Assembly: GCA_003427395.1 (NCBI GenBank)
Contig: BFEA01000092.1
Location: 3,129,264 to 3,150,903 of the forward strand
Source of the DNA: Chara braunii
Taxonomy: Eukaryota; Streptophyta; Charophyceae; Charales; Characeae
Reading direction: 5' to 3'
Length of the DNA: 21,640 nucleotides
A program made the position numbers and the translations under genes. Shown here piece by piece: positions 10,329-20,530 of this stretch (its first letter is position 1; each line of letters begins with the position of its first letter). Under the pieces are notes generated by a model that made no database searches, was not told the origin of the DNA, and saw only the letters and a program-made list of their open reading frames with translations.

Positions 10329-10810
10329 ATCTTCACGTATTCCTCCCGCTTTCTCCTGGTCTTCCACCTTCACTTTGCTAGGCGCTCTGGACCGCTAGCC
10401 TCGCGTTAGGTGATGAACGCAGTTACTGCGACCGAGATCAATAAAGTCCACCAGTGTTGGACACACCACCAAGATGGAGAGCATGGTGACGAAGGCTACT
10501 GAGGCAGGGAACACCACAAAGAGGACCACCACCTTGGTGGAGATGGAGAGCATGGTGGCGACGACAACTAAGGCAGGGAACACTACGAAGATGACCACCA
10601 CCTTGGTGAAGATGGAGATCACGTGCTCGCATCCACAAGCCACACTCACCAGCCGTGCAAAAAAAAATAAAAAATGAAATTTCCCCTAAATTGTGGGAAG
10701 ATACATTATGTTATTATTATCTGGTGCAGCCCCTGACCCGCACAACAGCAAGATGGTTACCCTATCGCAAAATCTAGCCANGTCATTTGACTCGCAACGG
10801 CTCAAGANCC
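10324..10810. repeat. Duplicated block, left copy
   Basis: Near-identical to 11139-11617 in the same orientation, with corresponding points about 805 bp apart (10474 to 11279). It begins just after a CT microsatellite and ends at an ambiguous base (10808) beside the N run, with another single n at 10781. Relative to the right copy it has an extra CCTCGCGTTAG at about 10399-10409. It contains two 69-bp tandem repeats at 10474-10542 and 10543-10611 and a partial third at 10612. Base differences inside the open frame often change the residue, so protein constraint is not apparent. Confidence 0.9.
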
Positions 10811-11118
10811 NNNNNNNNNNNNNNNNNNNNNNNNNNNNNNNNNNNNNNNNNNNNNNNNNNNNNNNNNNNNNNNNNNNNNNNNNNNNNNNNNNNNNNNNNN
10901 NNNNNNNNNNNNNNNNNNNNNNNNNNNNNNNNNNNNNNNNNNNNNNNNNNNNNNNNNNNNNNNNNNNNNNNNNNNNNNNNNNNNNNNNNNNNNNNNNNNN
11001 NNNNNNNNNNNNNNNNNNNNNNNNNNNNNNNNNNNNNNNNNNNNNNNNNNNNNNNNNNNNNNNNNNNNNNNNNNNNNNNNNNNNNNNNNNNNNNNNNNNN
11101 NNNNNNNNNNNNNNNNNN
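10811..11118. other. Assembly gap (308 N)
   Basis: A continuous run of N separates the left copy of the duplicated block from the CT tract of the right copy. The single n calls at 10781 and 10808 immediately before it suggest a low-quality contig end. Open frames that span this run have no meaning. Confidence 0.99.
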
Positions 11119-11138
11119 TCTCTCTCTCTCTCTCTCTC
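11119..11138. repeat. CT microsatellite at right edge of gap
   Basis: About ten TC units follow directly on the N run and correspond to the longer CT run at 10259-10323. Its left part is presumably lost in the gap, so the real length is unknown. Confidence 0.95.
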
Positions 11139-11617
11139 CTTATCTTCATGTATGTCTCCTCCCGCTTTCTTCTGGTCTTCCCCCTTCACTTTGCTAGGCG
11201 CTCCGGACCGCTAGGTGACGAACGCAGTTACTGCGATCGAGATCAATAAAGTCCGTCAGTGTTGGACACACCACCAAGATGGAAAGCATGGTGACGAAGG
11301 CTACTGAGGCAGGAAACACCACAAAGAGGACCACCACCTTGGTGGAGATGGAGAGCATGGTGGCGACGGCAACTGCGGCAGGGAACAGCACGAAGAGGAC
11401 CGCCACCTTGGTGGAGATGGAGATCACGTGCTCGCATCCACAAGCCACACTCACCAGCCGTGCAAAAAAAAAAAAAAAATGAAATTTCCCCTAAATTGTG
11501 GGAAGATACATTATGTTATTATTATCTAGTGCAGCCCCTGACCCGCACAACAGCAAGATGGTTACCCTATCGCAAAATCTAGCCACGTCATTTGACTCGC
11601 AACGGCTCAAGACCCCT
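11139..11617. repeat. Duplicated block, right copy, with 69-bp tandem repeats
   Basis: Same-strand partner of 10324-10810. The 69-bp repeats lie at 11279-11347 and 11348-11416, with a partial third at 11417. In one plus frame each repeat gives a 23-residue unit of the form MESMV.KATEAGNTTKRTTT, and the 67-residue frame ends in a poly-A/poly-Lys tail. The opposite strand is open too and would give a hydrophobic V/F/P-rich peptide. Both follow from the repeat length being a multiple of three. After the block the sequence continues as CTTTCTCACC into unique DNA, whereas the left copy stops at the gap. Confidence 0.88.
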
Positions 11618-13656
11618 TTCTCACCTCATTGCTAGCCTGATTCCGCTCAAAATTGAGAGAGAGAGACGATTTTTGCTCTCGCCATAGTCATGTTCCCAAT
11701 ACCTATGCACACCCCATTCTTCGCACAACTCTTATTCTACTAAATAACTCCAAAACTAAACCCGCTATTGAATTCGCCCAGGCCTCAAACGTTGGAGACA
11801 ATCCCTTGTTCGTCCGTTTCCATAAAAAAACGAGCGAGAAAATCCTCCTTTTTTTTTACGTTCTCGCTTGTTACCTTCGCCATCTTCTACCTCAAGTCCG
11901 TCGGTGCCAACTTCAGCCCACAACGCACGCTCATACAGTCGTGCGCTAAACTGCCTAGAGGCTCGTGTTATCCGGGTGTATACCCAAGTCCGGCGAACGA
12001 AGTGCACAACAAATATCGTTGCGGGCCTCCACTGCATCATTTGCTGCGTGAACCTAGGTGAGGCGAGTCCCACTGCAGATCTTGGAGGTAGTAGCAAATT
12101 TTCAGACAAGAACTTTGAAGACCGAGGTGAAGGCGGATTCCATATGATCGGCCGCTGCAGCGCCCTTCGCCGTGGTGCCCTCTGGTCGACTGTGCCCAAG
12201 GCACCGTCCACCATCCCTCGGGTCCCAATGGGCCTGGTTCGGGTCGCACTGCTGTATCTTTTTAAATGGGACAAGGCCCTGGTCGTCTACCGTAGTGACG
12301 ATTTGCTACTTTGCTGGCCGCACGACGCCATCCACAAATAGTGCAAAAACTGATGGCCGCGAATTCCCTTGTCTCGCGGTCACACAGACTATTGACAAAA
12401 GGGCGCACAAATGGTATATTTAGGACTTTGGCAAATCTGTATGATTGATCCTGCGCCTCATGGGCCTCGACAGCCATGCACACACTCAAACCTCTCATAG
12501 CAGATCGTGGTTGGCGGATGGTGCAATCGGTGGAAGATCCCCGCCACTTAGGTTTCTTCCGCCTCGTGGGCTAGTCACCCACCGGTGTGCATGCACGTTG
12601 AACTCTTCGGTCTGTATCTCAAGACAGGCAGAATAGAGGAGTTTCGCTTGCATCCCGAACACATAGGAACCCAAATAGGCCTGCCAAAAGAAGTGCGTGC
12701 GTAAGGTCCTCGATTGCCTTGACGACCATCCGTGGGCTTCGACCACTCCCGGTCACATCAGTCCCCATAGGCAAACACCCTAAGTTTGATAAGGAGGGAC
12801 GACAACCTTGAGACATCAGCATGAAGTTGATCTGCCCTAAATAAACTTGGAATTTATTCCGTTCACCTAATCGCAATTGAATTTGAACTTTACTCTGTAT
12901 TTCAACGGTTTATGGGTGCACCCACTAAGTTATGGTTGCTCGTCCCCACAAGCAACCTTGGTGCCGACACTGGTGTCGCATCTCTGAAACGGGACCGACA
13001 ACTAAATTAAATGAATAAAAAAATAAAAAATAAAAATACGATGGTGCTTTTGGGGAACGGAGATCGTCGACGCCCCTCTCAGTTCCGTCGACTGGGCCCA
13101 CGAATGGGCCGAAAACAAAACCAAGGGGGATAGCCCATCAGTCCCTCAACCCCTCAACATCTTCAACCGCTCCAATGCTCCATTGTCGCTGGTAGCCGCC
13201 CTCGATTCCCGTACCTCCACTTTGAAAGTCCAATGCCTTAACCAATAGTGTTATGCCCAAGGCGGGCAACACAAGCGAAAACCCATAGAAACGGTTTCCG
13301 CCTGCTGCACAGTTGCACTGAAACGCCCCAAGCCAACGCCTTGTTCTATCCACGCCCACCCAGTGGTTGTCGAGCATTGACACTCATTACGTGAGGCGTC
13401 AGGTTCCGCCCGTGGCCGGACTGTCGTACATGTCATTCATCAGATCAAACCATACCGATGTTAGGCCAAGCCCGCGCAAACGACCACTACCCCAAAGCTA
13501 CCTTCTTCACCGCTTGACTGCTGGTGGGAACTCGATTTTTGTTTGTCTCGCACTCCGTTTATGTGCCCCTCGGTCAGAGCTAAGAAACATTTCTACTTAC
13601 GATCAACAACAAAATAACATAATTTTTTTCAGACTTAAGTTATAATTCATAATAAA
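11618..13656. other. Unassigned, GC-richer region without a recognised gene
   Basis: Several overlapping frames occur on both strands, the longest being 169 residues on the minus strand (11765-12274) and 157 on the plus strand (11868-12341). They overlap head to head, show no domain, membrane or catalytic motif, and their amino-acid composition is unremarkable. 13010-13045 is A/T-rich low complexity. GTCGAC occurs twice near 13065-13095. I cannot name any element in this stretch. It may hold old transposon fragments. Confidence 0.35.
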
Positions 13657-14136
13657 ATTACATTCTTAATTTTAAATTTTGGTTTCATCTTAAAAAATAT
13701 CATTCCACTTTTTAAATTTTCCATCTTTTTTGAAAACTTTCATTCAAAGAATTGGGTACCCCTTCTTATTTCAACTGCATGTTAAAGATGGAATGAAAGT
13801 ATGGATAAGTTTATGAAATGTTTTAGTTGGTCTGTCATTCTGTGTAAGGATTTTCGTTCATAAACATGTTAATACAATATAAATTGGAAGATATTTGTTG
13901 TAGTAGAATGAAAGTTTAATTAAAACATTTAATAAACTCGTCTAAACTTTCATTCCATCTTGAACGAATAGATGTAGTTAGAAGGAAAAACTCATATTTA
14001 GACGATACTTATCAAATAAAACTGAAAAATTAAGAATTGAACGAACATTGGAATTATAATTTATAAATATGAATGATTTTTCTTTTATGAATTTTTTTTT
14101 TGAACTTCCATTTCTAGTGGGAATTTTTTTGTTGAA
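13657..14136. mobile_element. AT-rich fold-back (MITE-like) element, copy 1
   Basis: A 480-bp AT-rich block, similar over its whole length and in the same orientation to 16031-16510. It starts at ATTACATTCT and ends at TTTGTTGAA. It can fold on itself: 13787-13828 (GATGGAATGAAAGT...) pairs with 13918-13959, with 6 mismatches in 42 positions by hand count, around an 89-nt loop. Looser complementarity extends outwards (CCCCTTCTTATTTC against GAAGGAAAAACTC). It has no coding capacity. Miniature inverted-repeat elements have this build, but I could not identify the family or a target-site duplication. Confidence 0.7.
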
Positions 14137-14570
14137 GAGACTCTGCTGCAATGTGCGCTATTCGGCTCTACACACCCTTATTAATAAGAATTTAAAACTA
14201 ATCACTTCTATAAAAACAATTGGGGCATCGACGGTTAAATCAAATGTCGGTCACGACAAGCCACTTTTGCATGTCGCACACGCCACAATCAACCATGTTC
14301 ATCATGAAGAAAGATAATCAAATCCTAATTCAATCAAAATCAAAATTCACTGGAAGACCGGTTTCATAACATCAACAAGGAAAGATCACGCACTCCTCCT
14401 ACTGCGCACCAACACATTCTCTATTTCTGGTCAATCACTTAGTCAGTGTAAACGAAACTCAATCACGACTCTCGCCGGGTACTCAAAACTTAAATCGAAC
14501 CTATTTTTTGTCACTTGCAAAAAAAAATGGCGGATAACATTGTAAGAGTATTCGCGCCAATAATGCTTTA
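14137..14570. other. Unassigned AT-rich spacer
   Basis: AT-rich sequence between the first fold-back element and the first clear copy of the spaced 20-nt motif. A frame at 14069-14317 straddles the element boundary and has no recognised motif. No other structure was seen. Confidence 0.35.
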
Positions 14571-15279
14571 CCATTCAACTTAGAAACAATGAACCGGTTA
14601 CACAACTATTTTTCTCATCTTTGGGCGTATGACTAGACCATTCAACTCATTATACAATTCCTAGTCACCTTGGACTGTTTAAATATCCCAAATTTAATGA
14701 CTCTCTTATTAATCTTCAAAATATGGGCAGGGAACTGAGTCATTCAGCTTAGAAACAATACTTAGCTTACCCATGTTACTTTCATTTATACTTTTGACTT
14801 TTCCTACTGTTTTTAATTATATCGCTTAACGTTGAACCATTCAGTTTGGGAACAATGTCCAATTGTCTGTTCACATGCAAATGTAGAAAAAATATCTCCA
14901 ATTATACTCGTTTGTGCTTAGTAAGTGGTTTCAGGCTAAACCATTCGGCTTGGAAACAATGCTTGGCTCTGCGTCAAAATCCTCCCTTAGAATATAACAA
15001 AAAACTGAACCATTTGGCTAAGAAATAATTTTCAATCTATCCTAAGTCACTAAAAGCATGAAGATGGGTTATTCAACCCAACTTCAATTAGAAACCTCAA
15101 AAGAAACAGATAGACCAAGTCATTCAACTTATAAACAATGCTTACTCTCGAGAATCAGTCAAGGAAACCCTATAAAAATAAACATAGCAACAATACCATT
15201 CAACTTAAAAACAATGTCCGGTCCTTCAAAAAACAATCAATAAACATAGCACGGTGACATTCAACTTATAAACAATCCT
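14571..15279. repeat. Array of about ten spaced copies of a ~20-nt motif
   Basis: A motif close to CCATTCAACTTAGAAACAAT recurs on the plus strand starting at about 14571, 14638, 14740, 14837, 14941, 15010, 15070, 15120, 15196 and 15257. The second, sixth and seventh copies are more diverged. Spacings vary from about 50 to 104 bp and are not multiples of three, and the spacers are mostly dissimilar apart from a frequent GCTTRGCT-like tail and, in the last two copies, an upstream ATAAACATAGCA. It is not a simple tandem repeat and not a CRISPR array, because both repeats and spacers vary in length. Its nature is unknown. Confidence 0.65.
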
Positions 15280-15380
15280 AAGTCTTTGAAACCCGGTCAT
15301 ACCCATGCAAAACCACCTTCCTCTCACCTTCCCCTAGTTCATCCCTTAGTCTGCTGTCAGTCAAAATAAAATGAAATTGA

Positions 15381-15388
15381 GATTTACA
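15381..15388. repeat. Left target-site duplication
   Basis: GATTTACA directly before the element at 15389. It is repeated exactly at 15867-15874 on the other side. An 8-bp duplication is the length produced by hAT transposases. Confidence 0.7.
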
Positions 15389-15866
15389 TTAGGTTGTTTT
15401 ATCGGACGTCTGGTCGGACGTCGGACCGGACAGGGGATGTCCGACCTAGCACAAAAAAACAAAAAAATAATAATAAAAAAAAAATTAAAAATCATGTGGC
15501 TTCTACCTTGCATAAGGTGTATGCCACCAAAATTTTGGCTCATTTGAGCCAGTAGAAAAGAAGATAAAAATCTTCAAAGATTCTAATCCCCACCTATACC
15601 CCTCCTACCCCCACCAAGACCCCTCGTACCCCCCCTTTTCCACCCTAAATAGCACCCTATCACCAAATGCTTAAAAAATTCTGAATTTTTTTTTGAGGGG
15701 TCTCTATGGAATGCGCAACATTGTCATAATTTTTTTTTTTTTTTTTTTTTAGTGCCAAAAAGTCGTCGTCCGAAAATCCGGACGTCTTGGGTACCTTACG
15801 TTCGAGGAGACGTCCGGGGGAGACGTCGGGGGGAGACGTCCGATCTCCGGACGATTGGTAACATAG
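15389..15866. mobile_element. hAT-like non-autonomous element with GACGTC-rich ends
   Basis: A 478-bp element bounded by exact 8-bp direct repeats. The left end starts TTAGGTTGTTTTATCGGACG; the right end, read inward on the minus strand, starts CTATGTTACCAATCGTCCGG. These agree as an imperfect terminal inverted repeat. The similarity resumes further in: TAGCAC followed by an A-rich tract on the left faces a GGCACT plus A-rich tract on the right (minus strand). GACGTC occurs at 15405, 15417, 15781, 15809, 15822 and 15835, always near an end, as expected of subterminal transposase-binding repeats. The centre has a C-rich stretch (15587-15650) and a run of about 20 T (15731-15750). There is no transposase gene. 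It inserted into the AT-rich region between the two fold-back copies. Confidence 0.72.
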
Positions 15867-15874
15867 GATTTACA
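15867..15874. repeat. Right target-site duplication
   Basis: GATTTACA, identical to 15381-15388, directly after the last base of the element. Confidence 0.7.
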
Positions 15875-16030
15875 CATGCGTTCCTTCCAATTAATCTGAT
15901 TAAATCATGAAAACAAATCAAAACTAATAAGGAAAGACATGCATATCTCTTACTAAAGGTAGAGAGATGCTGTCATAAGGGTATAACAACAGAAAAACTT
16001 TCTTGAATTAAATAATCATTCTAGAGTAAT

Positions 16031-16510
16031 ATTACATTCTAAATTTTAAATTTTCATTCCATCTTAAAAAATGTCATTCCAGTTTTAAAATTTTTTGTCT
16101 TACTTGAAAAGTTTCCTTCCAAGAATGGGGTATCCCTTCTTATTTGAACTACATGCTAGAGATGGAATGAAAGTCTGGATGAGTTCATGAAATATTTTAA
16201 TTGGACTGTGATTCTAAGTAAGGATTTCCAGTCATAAATAGGTTAATCCAATCTAAATTAAACGATATTTGTTGTAGTAGAATGAAAGTGTAATTCAAAT
16301 ATTTCATAAACTCGTCCAGACTTTCATTCCATCTTGAACAAAAAGATGTAATTGGAAGGGAAAACTCATAATTAGACGGGAACTTATCAAATTAAATTGA
16401 CAATTTTAGAATTGAACAAACACTGAAATGATAATTTATAAATATGAAGGATTTTTTGTTTGTGGAATGTTTTTTCAACTTTCATTTCTCATGGGAATTT
16501 TTCTGTTGAA
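16031..16510. mobile_element. AT-rich fold-back (MITE-like) element, copy 2
   Basis: Same-strand copy of 13657-14136 with equal length and colinear landmarks (GATGGAATGAAAGT, ATATTTGTTGTAGTAGAATGAAAGT, ACTTTCATTCCATCTTGAAC, ATAATTTATAAATATGAA). Its hairpin is better preserved: 16161-16202 pairs with 16292-16333 with 3 mismatches in 42 by hand count and an 89-nt loop. The two copies do not begin with TG or end with CA, and no primer-binding site follows the first, so they are not taken as LTRs of one retrotransposon. They are more likely two insertions, or a segmental duplicate, of one fold-back family. Confidence 0.7.
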
Positions 16511-18804
16511 TGATTTCACACAAGCAAAACAAGGTATGTGAGAATCTCGCCTAAATCCCGACAGAGCTCCCGCAATTGATGGGGCGAACCTCCCACAAAG
16601 GCCTTAATACAGATTACAGGTTGCAATCTTACTTGTCACCTCCTCTCTGAACCAATAGACTAGACTTAGAGTAAGAAAGGGCAGAAGGAGAAATATTAGT
16701 CACTCAGATACAGGAGAGGTGCACTAAGACTTGCGTGAGAGGACCTTGAACTCTTCAGTCGCCTGAGGCCCGCAATGATGGCCAGTGCATAACCCGAAAC
16801 CAAAGTGCGAGGAGATGACCCTCTTACAATCCTCCAAATCACATCACTGACCTTCTTCACAAAGTCAAATTACTCCCTTAAGTCGCAATGCCTCACCTTT
16901 TGACCAAACCACCACTATGCAACCTATAAGGGTTGCGTTGAAAAAGGGCATTCACCCTATGCTGTATTTGAAGTGTAGGTAAAATACGACAAGGGGTGAG
17001 CAAGGAACTGCGTGCGGCAACAAGGTATCACAATAGTCCACATCACCAAACATAATTGTTGTTGCGTCACACTCATTGAGGCACTATGCAATACTCTTGT
17101 CATAGCAGAACAACCTGCACTGCGAATTCAGCATCAACGAGAACAACAGAGTAACGAGTCTTTGCAGCACCAACCTCTCATAGTCTCACCTGGATAAGCT
17201 TGGCAGTCGTTCCTCAATGACGACCACAATCGGCGGCAGCAACAATATCACTTCCTTGAAACAGCGAGCTTGACCACCGCGTTGTGAATCCAAACTTTCC
17301 TCCTCAGCGGTGCCTCCTGCCCAGACTACGGTTGTTGCTGCTTCGCTCTAGCCCTGGGAATCAAGCAGCCCCCTTGTCGTCAACAACAATAGTCAAAGCT
17401 CATATCACTCACCTTGCAGACTGTTGTCGTGACAAGGTATATGCCCTCATCGTGGGTGTGCGAACAAGAAGCCAAAGTCAACATCTTCGTAAATACTGTG
17501 TGTCATAAGCTAGCCAGTTATTCTTATGATAACTTTTTTGACACCTTCAGCCACAGGTTTTGAAGTGCTAAAGGATCGATAGGCTAAGCTCTTATGGTTT
17601 GTATTCATATCGAAACTTGCAGTCACAGGATTCCCCGCCTGTTTGCTCAACACGAGACTTTTTTGTGTTCGCCGAACTCGTCCTTTGGATGCCCATGTTA
17701 TCTTACTAGCAAATTGTCGCCCCAACCAAGCTTGTCACTTGTGTCACAGCAGCGGTCCGCACACAGCAGATGACGACCACGTGGGCCTTCGCGCTCCTTT
17801 GCATTCCAACCTCTTCCCTCTCTACTTTCCAGCATTCCATAGATCTTGTGCCCTCTATCCATAAGTGCGCACACACTCGCATGTGCGTGCAACAACTTCA
17901 CTACCCCGCAATCTGAAATGAATCTTTTGTCGGAGCATAACTAGGTAAATCGCTCCGGGAGCCTGAGAGCAAGCAGCGAAGCCTGTAGCGACCACGAGGA
18001 TGGACACGGGGAGGAGTTTCACCACCGCGACCATCCCTGAGTCAAAGACAACAATCACCGAGAGCCCCGCCTGGGTCACGCTGCTCTTTACCACTTGCAA
18101 TCGTGTTGCTTGAGAATGAATCTTCTGCTAGAACATTGAAAGATACACCGCGACGGACCAAATATACTGAAAGGAAAAACCTGGTGTGAGTATCAACTAA
18201 TGAGTAGTCAAATGATAACGTCGTTGCGCGCACGTAGAGGGAGGCTACTTCCATAATTAGAATGATAACGTCCTAGTTCAATAGGCGTTCAAGAGACTTC
18301 CTCTATGGACGTCGTCATTTGAGTTAACTCCCGGACAACTTCCGTCCATTCTCAGTCGTTATCTCAAATATGAAATCGGGGTCACCTCTTAGAGTGCGAA
18401 ATCAATTGTGAATGTCGCAACCTGCCAGCTTCATGACGGACTGTGTTCATGCCATGGAAGAAACCGTTACCTCCCCACCAATTGACCCAGATCAACCACC
18501 ATTGATGTCGACTATAAATCACGCAAACATGAACGTTCTCTGTGGAATAATGAAAGAGGAGAGAAAGAGAGACAAATACATGATGACGAGGCACAAAGTC
18601 GGTCCATGTCCGTGAAGACATGTCACACAACGAACTCGAGGTTTCAAATTTGCATCGGCGATGGACCGCCAATGATTTTGACTGGACGACATGATAATCA
18701 CCGTCGTGCACGTTGCTTTCCAGATCTCAGTCCGCTGTCGCCCGTGAATTGCTCTTTGCCTGACACTGGTTTGAACATCATACTTCGTGGGTGGACATGG
18801 CCGT
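16511..18804. other. Unassigned region, no recognised gene
   Basis: Mixed-composition DNA. I read both strands for retroelement and transposon signatures (zinc knuckle, protease DSG, integrase, YVDD, RNase H) and found none I could defend. Short frames of 60-85 residues overlap on both strands, notably 17510-18254 on the minus strand, without domain features. AATGATAACGTC occurs twice (about 18210 and 18260). This may be a heavily decayed element. Confidence 0.35.
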
Positions 18805-18830
18805 TCACACACACACACACACACACACAC
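18805..18830. repeat. AC microsatellite
   Basis: Uninterrupted CA/AC dinucleotide run of about 13 units. The 246-residue minus-strand frame at 18519-19259, the longest in the window, reads straight through it as a Val-Cys repeat, which argues that the frame is accidental. Confidence 0.95.
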
Positions 18831-19717
18831 GGGGAGGAAAGAGAGACTCCCCAACAGGAACCACAATCTCATTGGACGAAGATGCAAGTGCCACCTCCGC
18901 TCTGAACTGTCGCACAGGGACAACATGCACCTCGCTCCACTGATGGCCACTATGCGGAAAACAGGCACAATCAATGTCGAAGATTCATTGGGCCTCGCTC
19001 TACGATTCTCAAGATGCACGACAGACAAAAAACATGGTGGTGTGTAGTTCCATGTTCTAGTGGAATATTCATTCTCATTTTGCACATTTGGAGAGCAGTC
19101 TTTGACGAGGCCCATTCTCTCTTCGCGGAACCACCCAGCAGAGGAGCGTGAAGCCCACACTGTCCCCGCGCCTACTTCATGCTCTGCAGCCCAACCCCGT
19201 GGGTGACGAGACCTGCGGCTACATGAGTCGCAGAGATCTGCACCAACAGATGACCACAATCATTAACCTGCAACATCTACCAACGTGGTAAGGTCGCAGT
19301 CCAGTCCAAACTCTTAGTAGCTTACGTTTTGTCCATTCTTTCTGTGGAAATAAAAAACGATGGATGGTCCCCAAGTCTAGCCCGACTAGGGTCAAGCTAC
19401 CGACGAGGACCGTTCCCTCCAAGTGAAAGTTCATTCCGGCTATAACCGCCACCGGGAAACCGCTAAACATACCCACATTAATTCATTCCGTTAGAAGAAA
19501 CCATAACCGACCATGCGCCCTACGATCAATGTGAATCAGCGATCAGGAAACGTGTCGCACAAAACAGAGGGTCTTGACAAGAGGACTAAACGGCTTCAAG
19601 TGGGAGTTGGTCCTGACTTTCCTCTCCTCAGATAAAAATGGAGGTGACCTGCAGGCAGACAGTTTTTACCAGCGGATCTCAGAAGTACTGCACGGTCCAA
19701 ATTTTTGCATTTTACTG
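18831..19717. other. Unassigned region before inverted-repeat complex
   Basis: No recognised domain on either strand. The minus-strand frame over 18519-19259 and a second at 19219-19476 have no visible motif, and composition is ordinary. No terminal repeats or RNA genes were seen. Confidence 0.35.
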
Positions 19718-20283
19718 TTCGCAGCCCTAAGGCTGCGGTATAGTGTGCTTCCGCGTCTGTGTCAAGGTGTCGCATTTTCGGTGGCGGACGACCAGGATGC
19801 AAAGTGGGTTCTTACCGCGTCTGTGTCAAGGTGTCGCATTTTCAGTGGCGGGCGACCAGGACACATTGTGGGTTCTTAGGGGACAAATGTTTTTTGGGGA
19901 CCGGTCCTTGGCAAAATTGCGGACTACCTACAACTAGCTCTTCTAGAACCGGGACTTTGGGAAAAAGGAAGGACCGGTCCTCAGCTGGAAGTGGACCCCA
20001 AAAAGAAGTGGGGGGCGTCGGACCTGTCCCCGGGAAGCGGCGTTTCCCAAAAAAAAAAGTGCGGGCATGTGAACTGCAAAAGGGCCCTCAGGCCCAGACA
20101 TTGAGCCCCGTCTTCTCAAAACAGGGAGGTCAGCCACAACGAAATGGGCGTTTTGCAAGAGGCAACTTTGACGATTTTTTGTGCTCGGATGAACATCCAC
20201 AAAAATCTAAAATTTTGAGAATCCATAGATGAGGTCGTGTTCTTTCCAGAAATAATAATAAAACATTTACAAAAAATCATTTA
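19718..20283 (+). repeat. Inverted-repeat block A (left arm)
   Basis: About 566 bp that recur in inverted, colinear form at 20676-21175. The arm begins TTCGCAGCCCTAAGGCTGCGG, which contains a perfect 7-bp-stem hairpin (19720-19737), and ends with CTTTCCAGAAATAATAATA...AAAATCATTTA. Inside it a ~64-bp tandem duplication (about 19754-19817 and 19818-19881, each starting CGCGTCTGTGTCAAGGTGTC) is present, where the other arm has one copy. Two GGACCGGTCC palindromes lie near 19898 and 19970. The 157-residue frame across the arm (19759-20232) is not conserved as a frame in the other arm, so no protein is claimed. Confidence 0.85.
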
Positions 20284-20352
20284 TTGTCTACAGGTGGGCG
20301 CGGGGAACGCAGCCCTCAGGTAGCCAAATCAATGAGACTAAGAGCTAACACA

Positions 20353-20389
20353 AGAGAGAGAGAGAGAGAGAGTTTTGTTCCGTTTGTTG

Positions 20390-20438
<49 letters not shown>

Positions 20439-20530
20439 TCCGTTTGTTGATAAGAGAGAGAGAGAGAGAGAGAGTTTTTTCGTTTGTTGATACGCGCGAG
20501 CACGCGCGCGCGAGAGAGAGAGAGAAAGAC
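20353..20530. repeat. AG microsatellite with three conserved islands
   Basis: AG runs alternate with the island TTTTGTTCCGTTTGTTGATA at 20373-20392 and 20433-20452, and a shortened form at 20475-20492. The first two islands are identical and exactly 60 bp apart, so island plus AG tract appears to have been copied as a unit. A CG-rich alternating stretch (20493-20512, CGCGCGAGCACGCGCGCGCG) follows before the last AG run. Confidence 0.92.

Noticed and set aside
10098-10409. Frames with long Ser-Leu or Arg-Glu repeats
   Set aside because: They are translations of the CT/AG microsatellite, in three plus frames and on the minus strand alike.
10686-11214. Frames of 115-173 residues across the N run
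   Set aside because: Most of their length is unknown sequence; they carry no information.
14571-15279. CRISPR-like repeat-spacer look
   Set aside because: Repeats vary in sequence, spacers vary from about 30 to 85 bp, there is no leader or cas gene, and the surroundings are eukaryotic.
13657-16510. LTR retrotransposon with two 480-bp LTRs
   Set aside because: The repeats lack TG...CA ends, fold on themselves, have no primer-binding site after the first copy or polypurine tract before the second, and there are no gag-pol motifs between them.
16980-18900. Possible minus-strand copia-type polyprotein
   Set aside because: Scattered short frames exist, but no zinc knuckle, protease, integrase, reverse transcriptase or RNase H motif could be read on either strand.
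18519-19259. 246-residue minus-strand open frame, the longest in the window
   Set aside because: It reads through an AC microsatellite as a Val-Cys repeat, has no recognisable domain and no codon or motif pattern that suggests selection; most likely chance.
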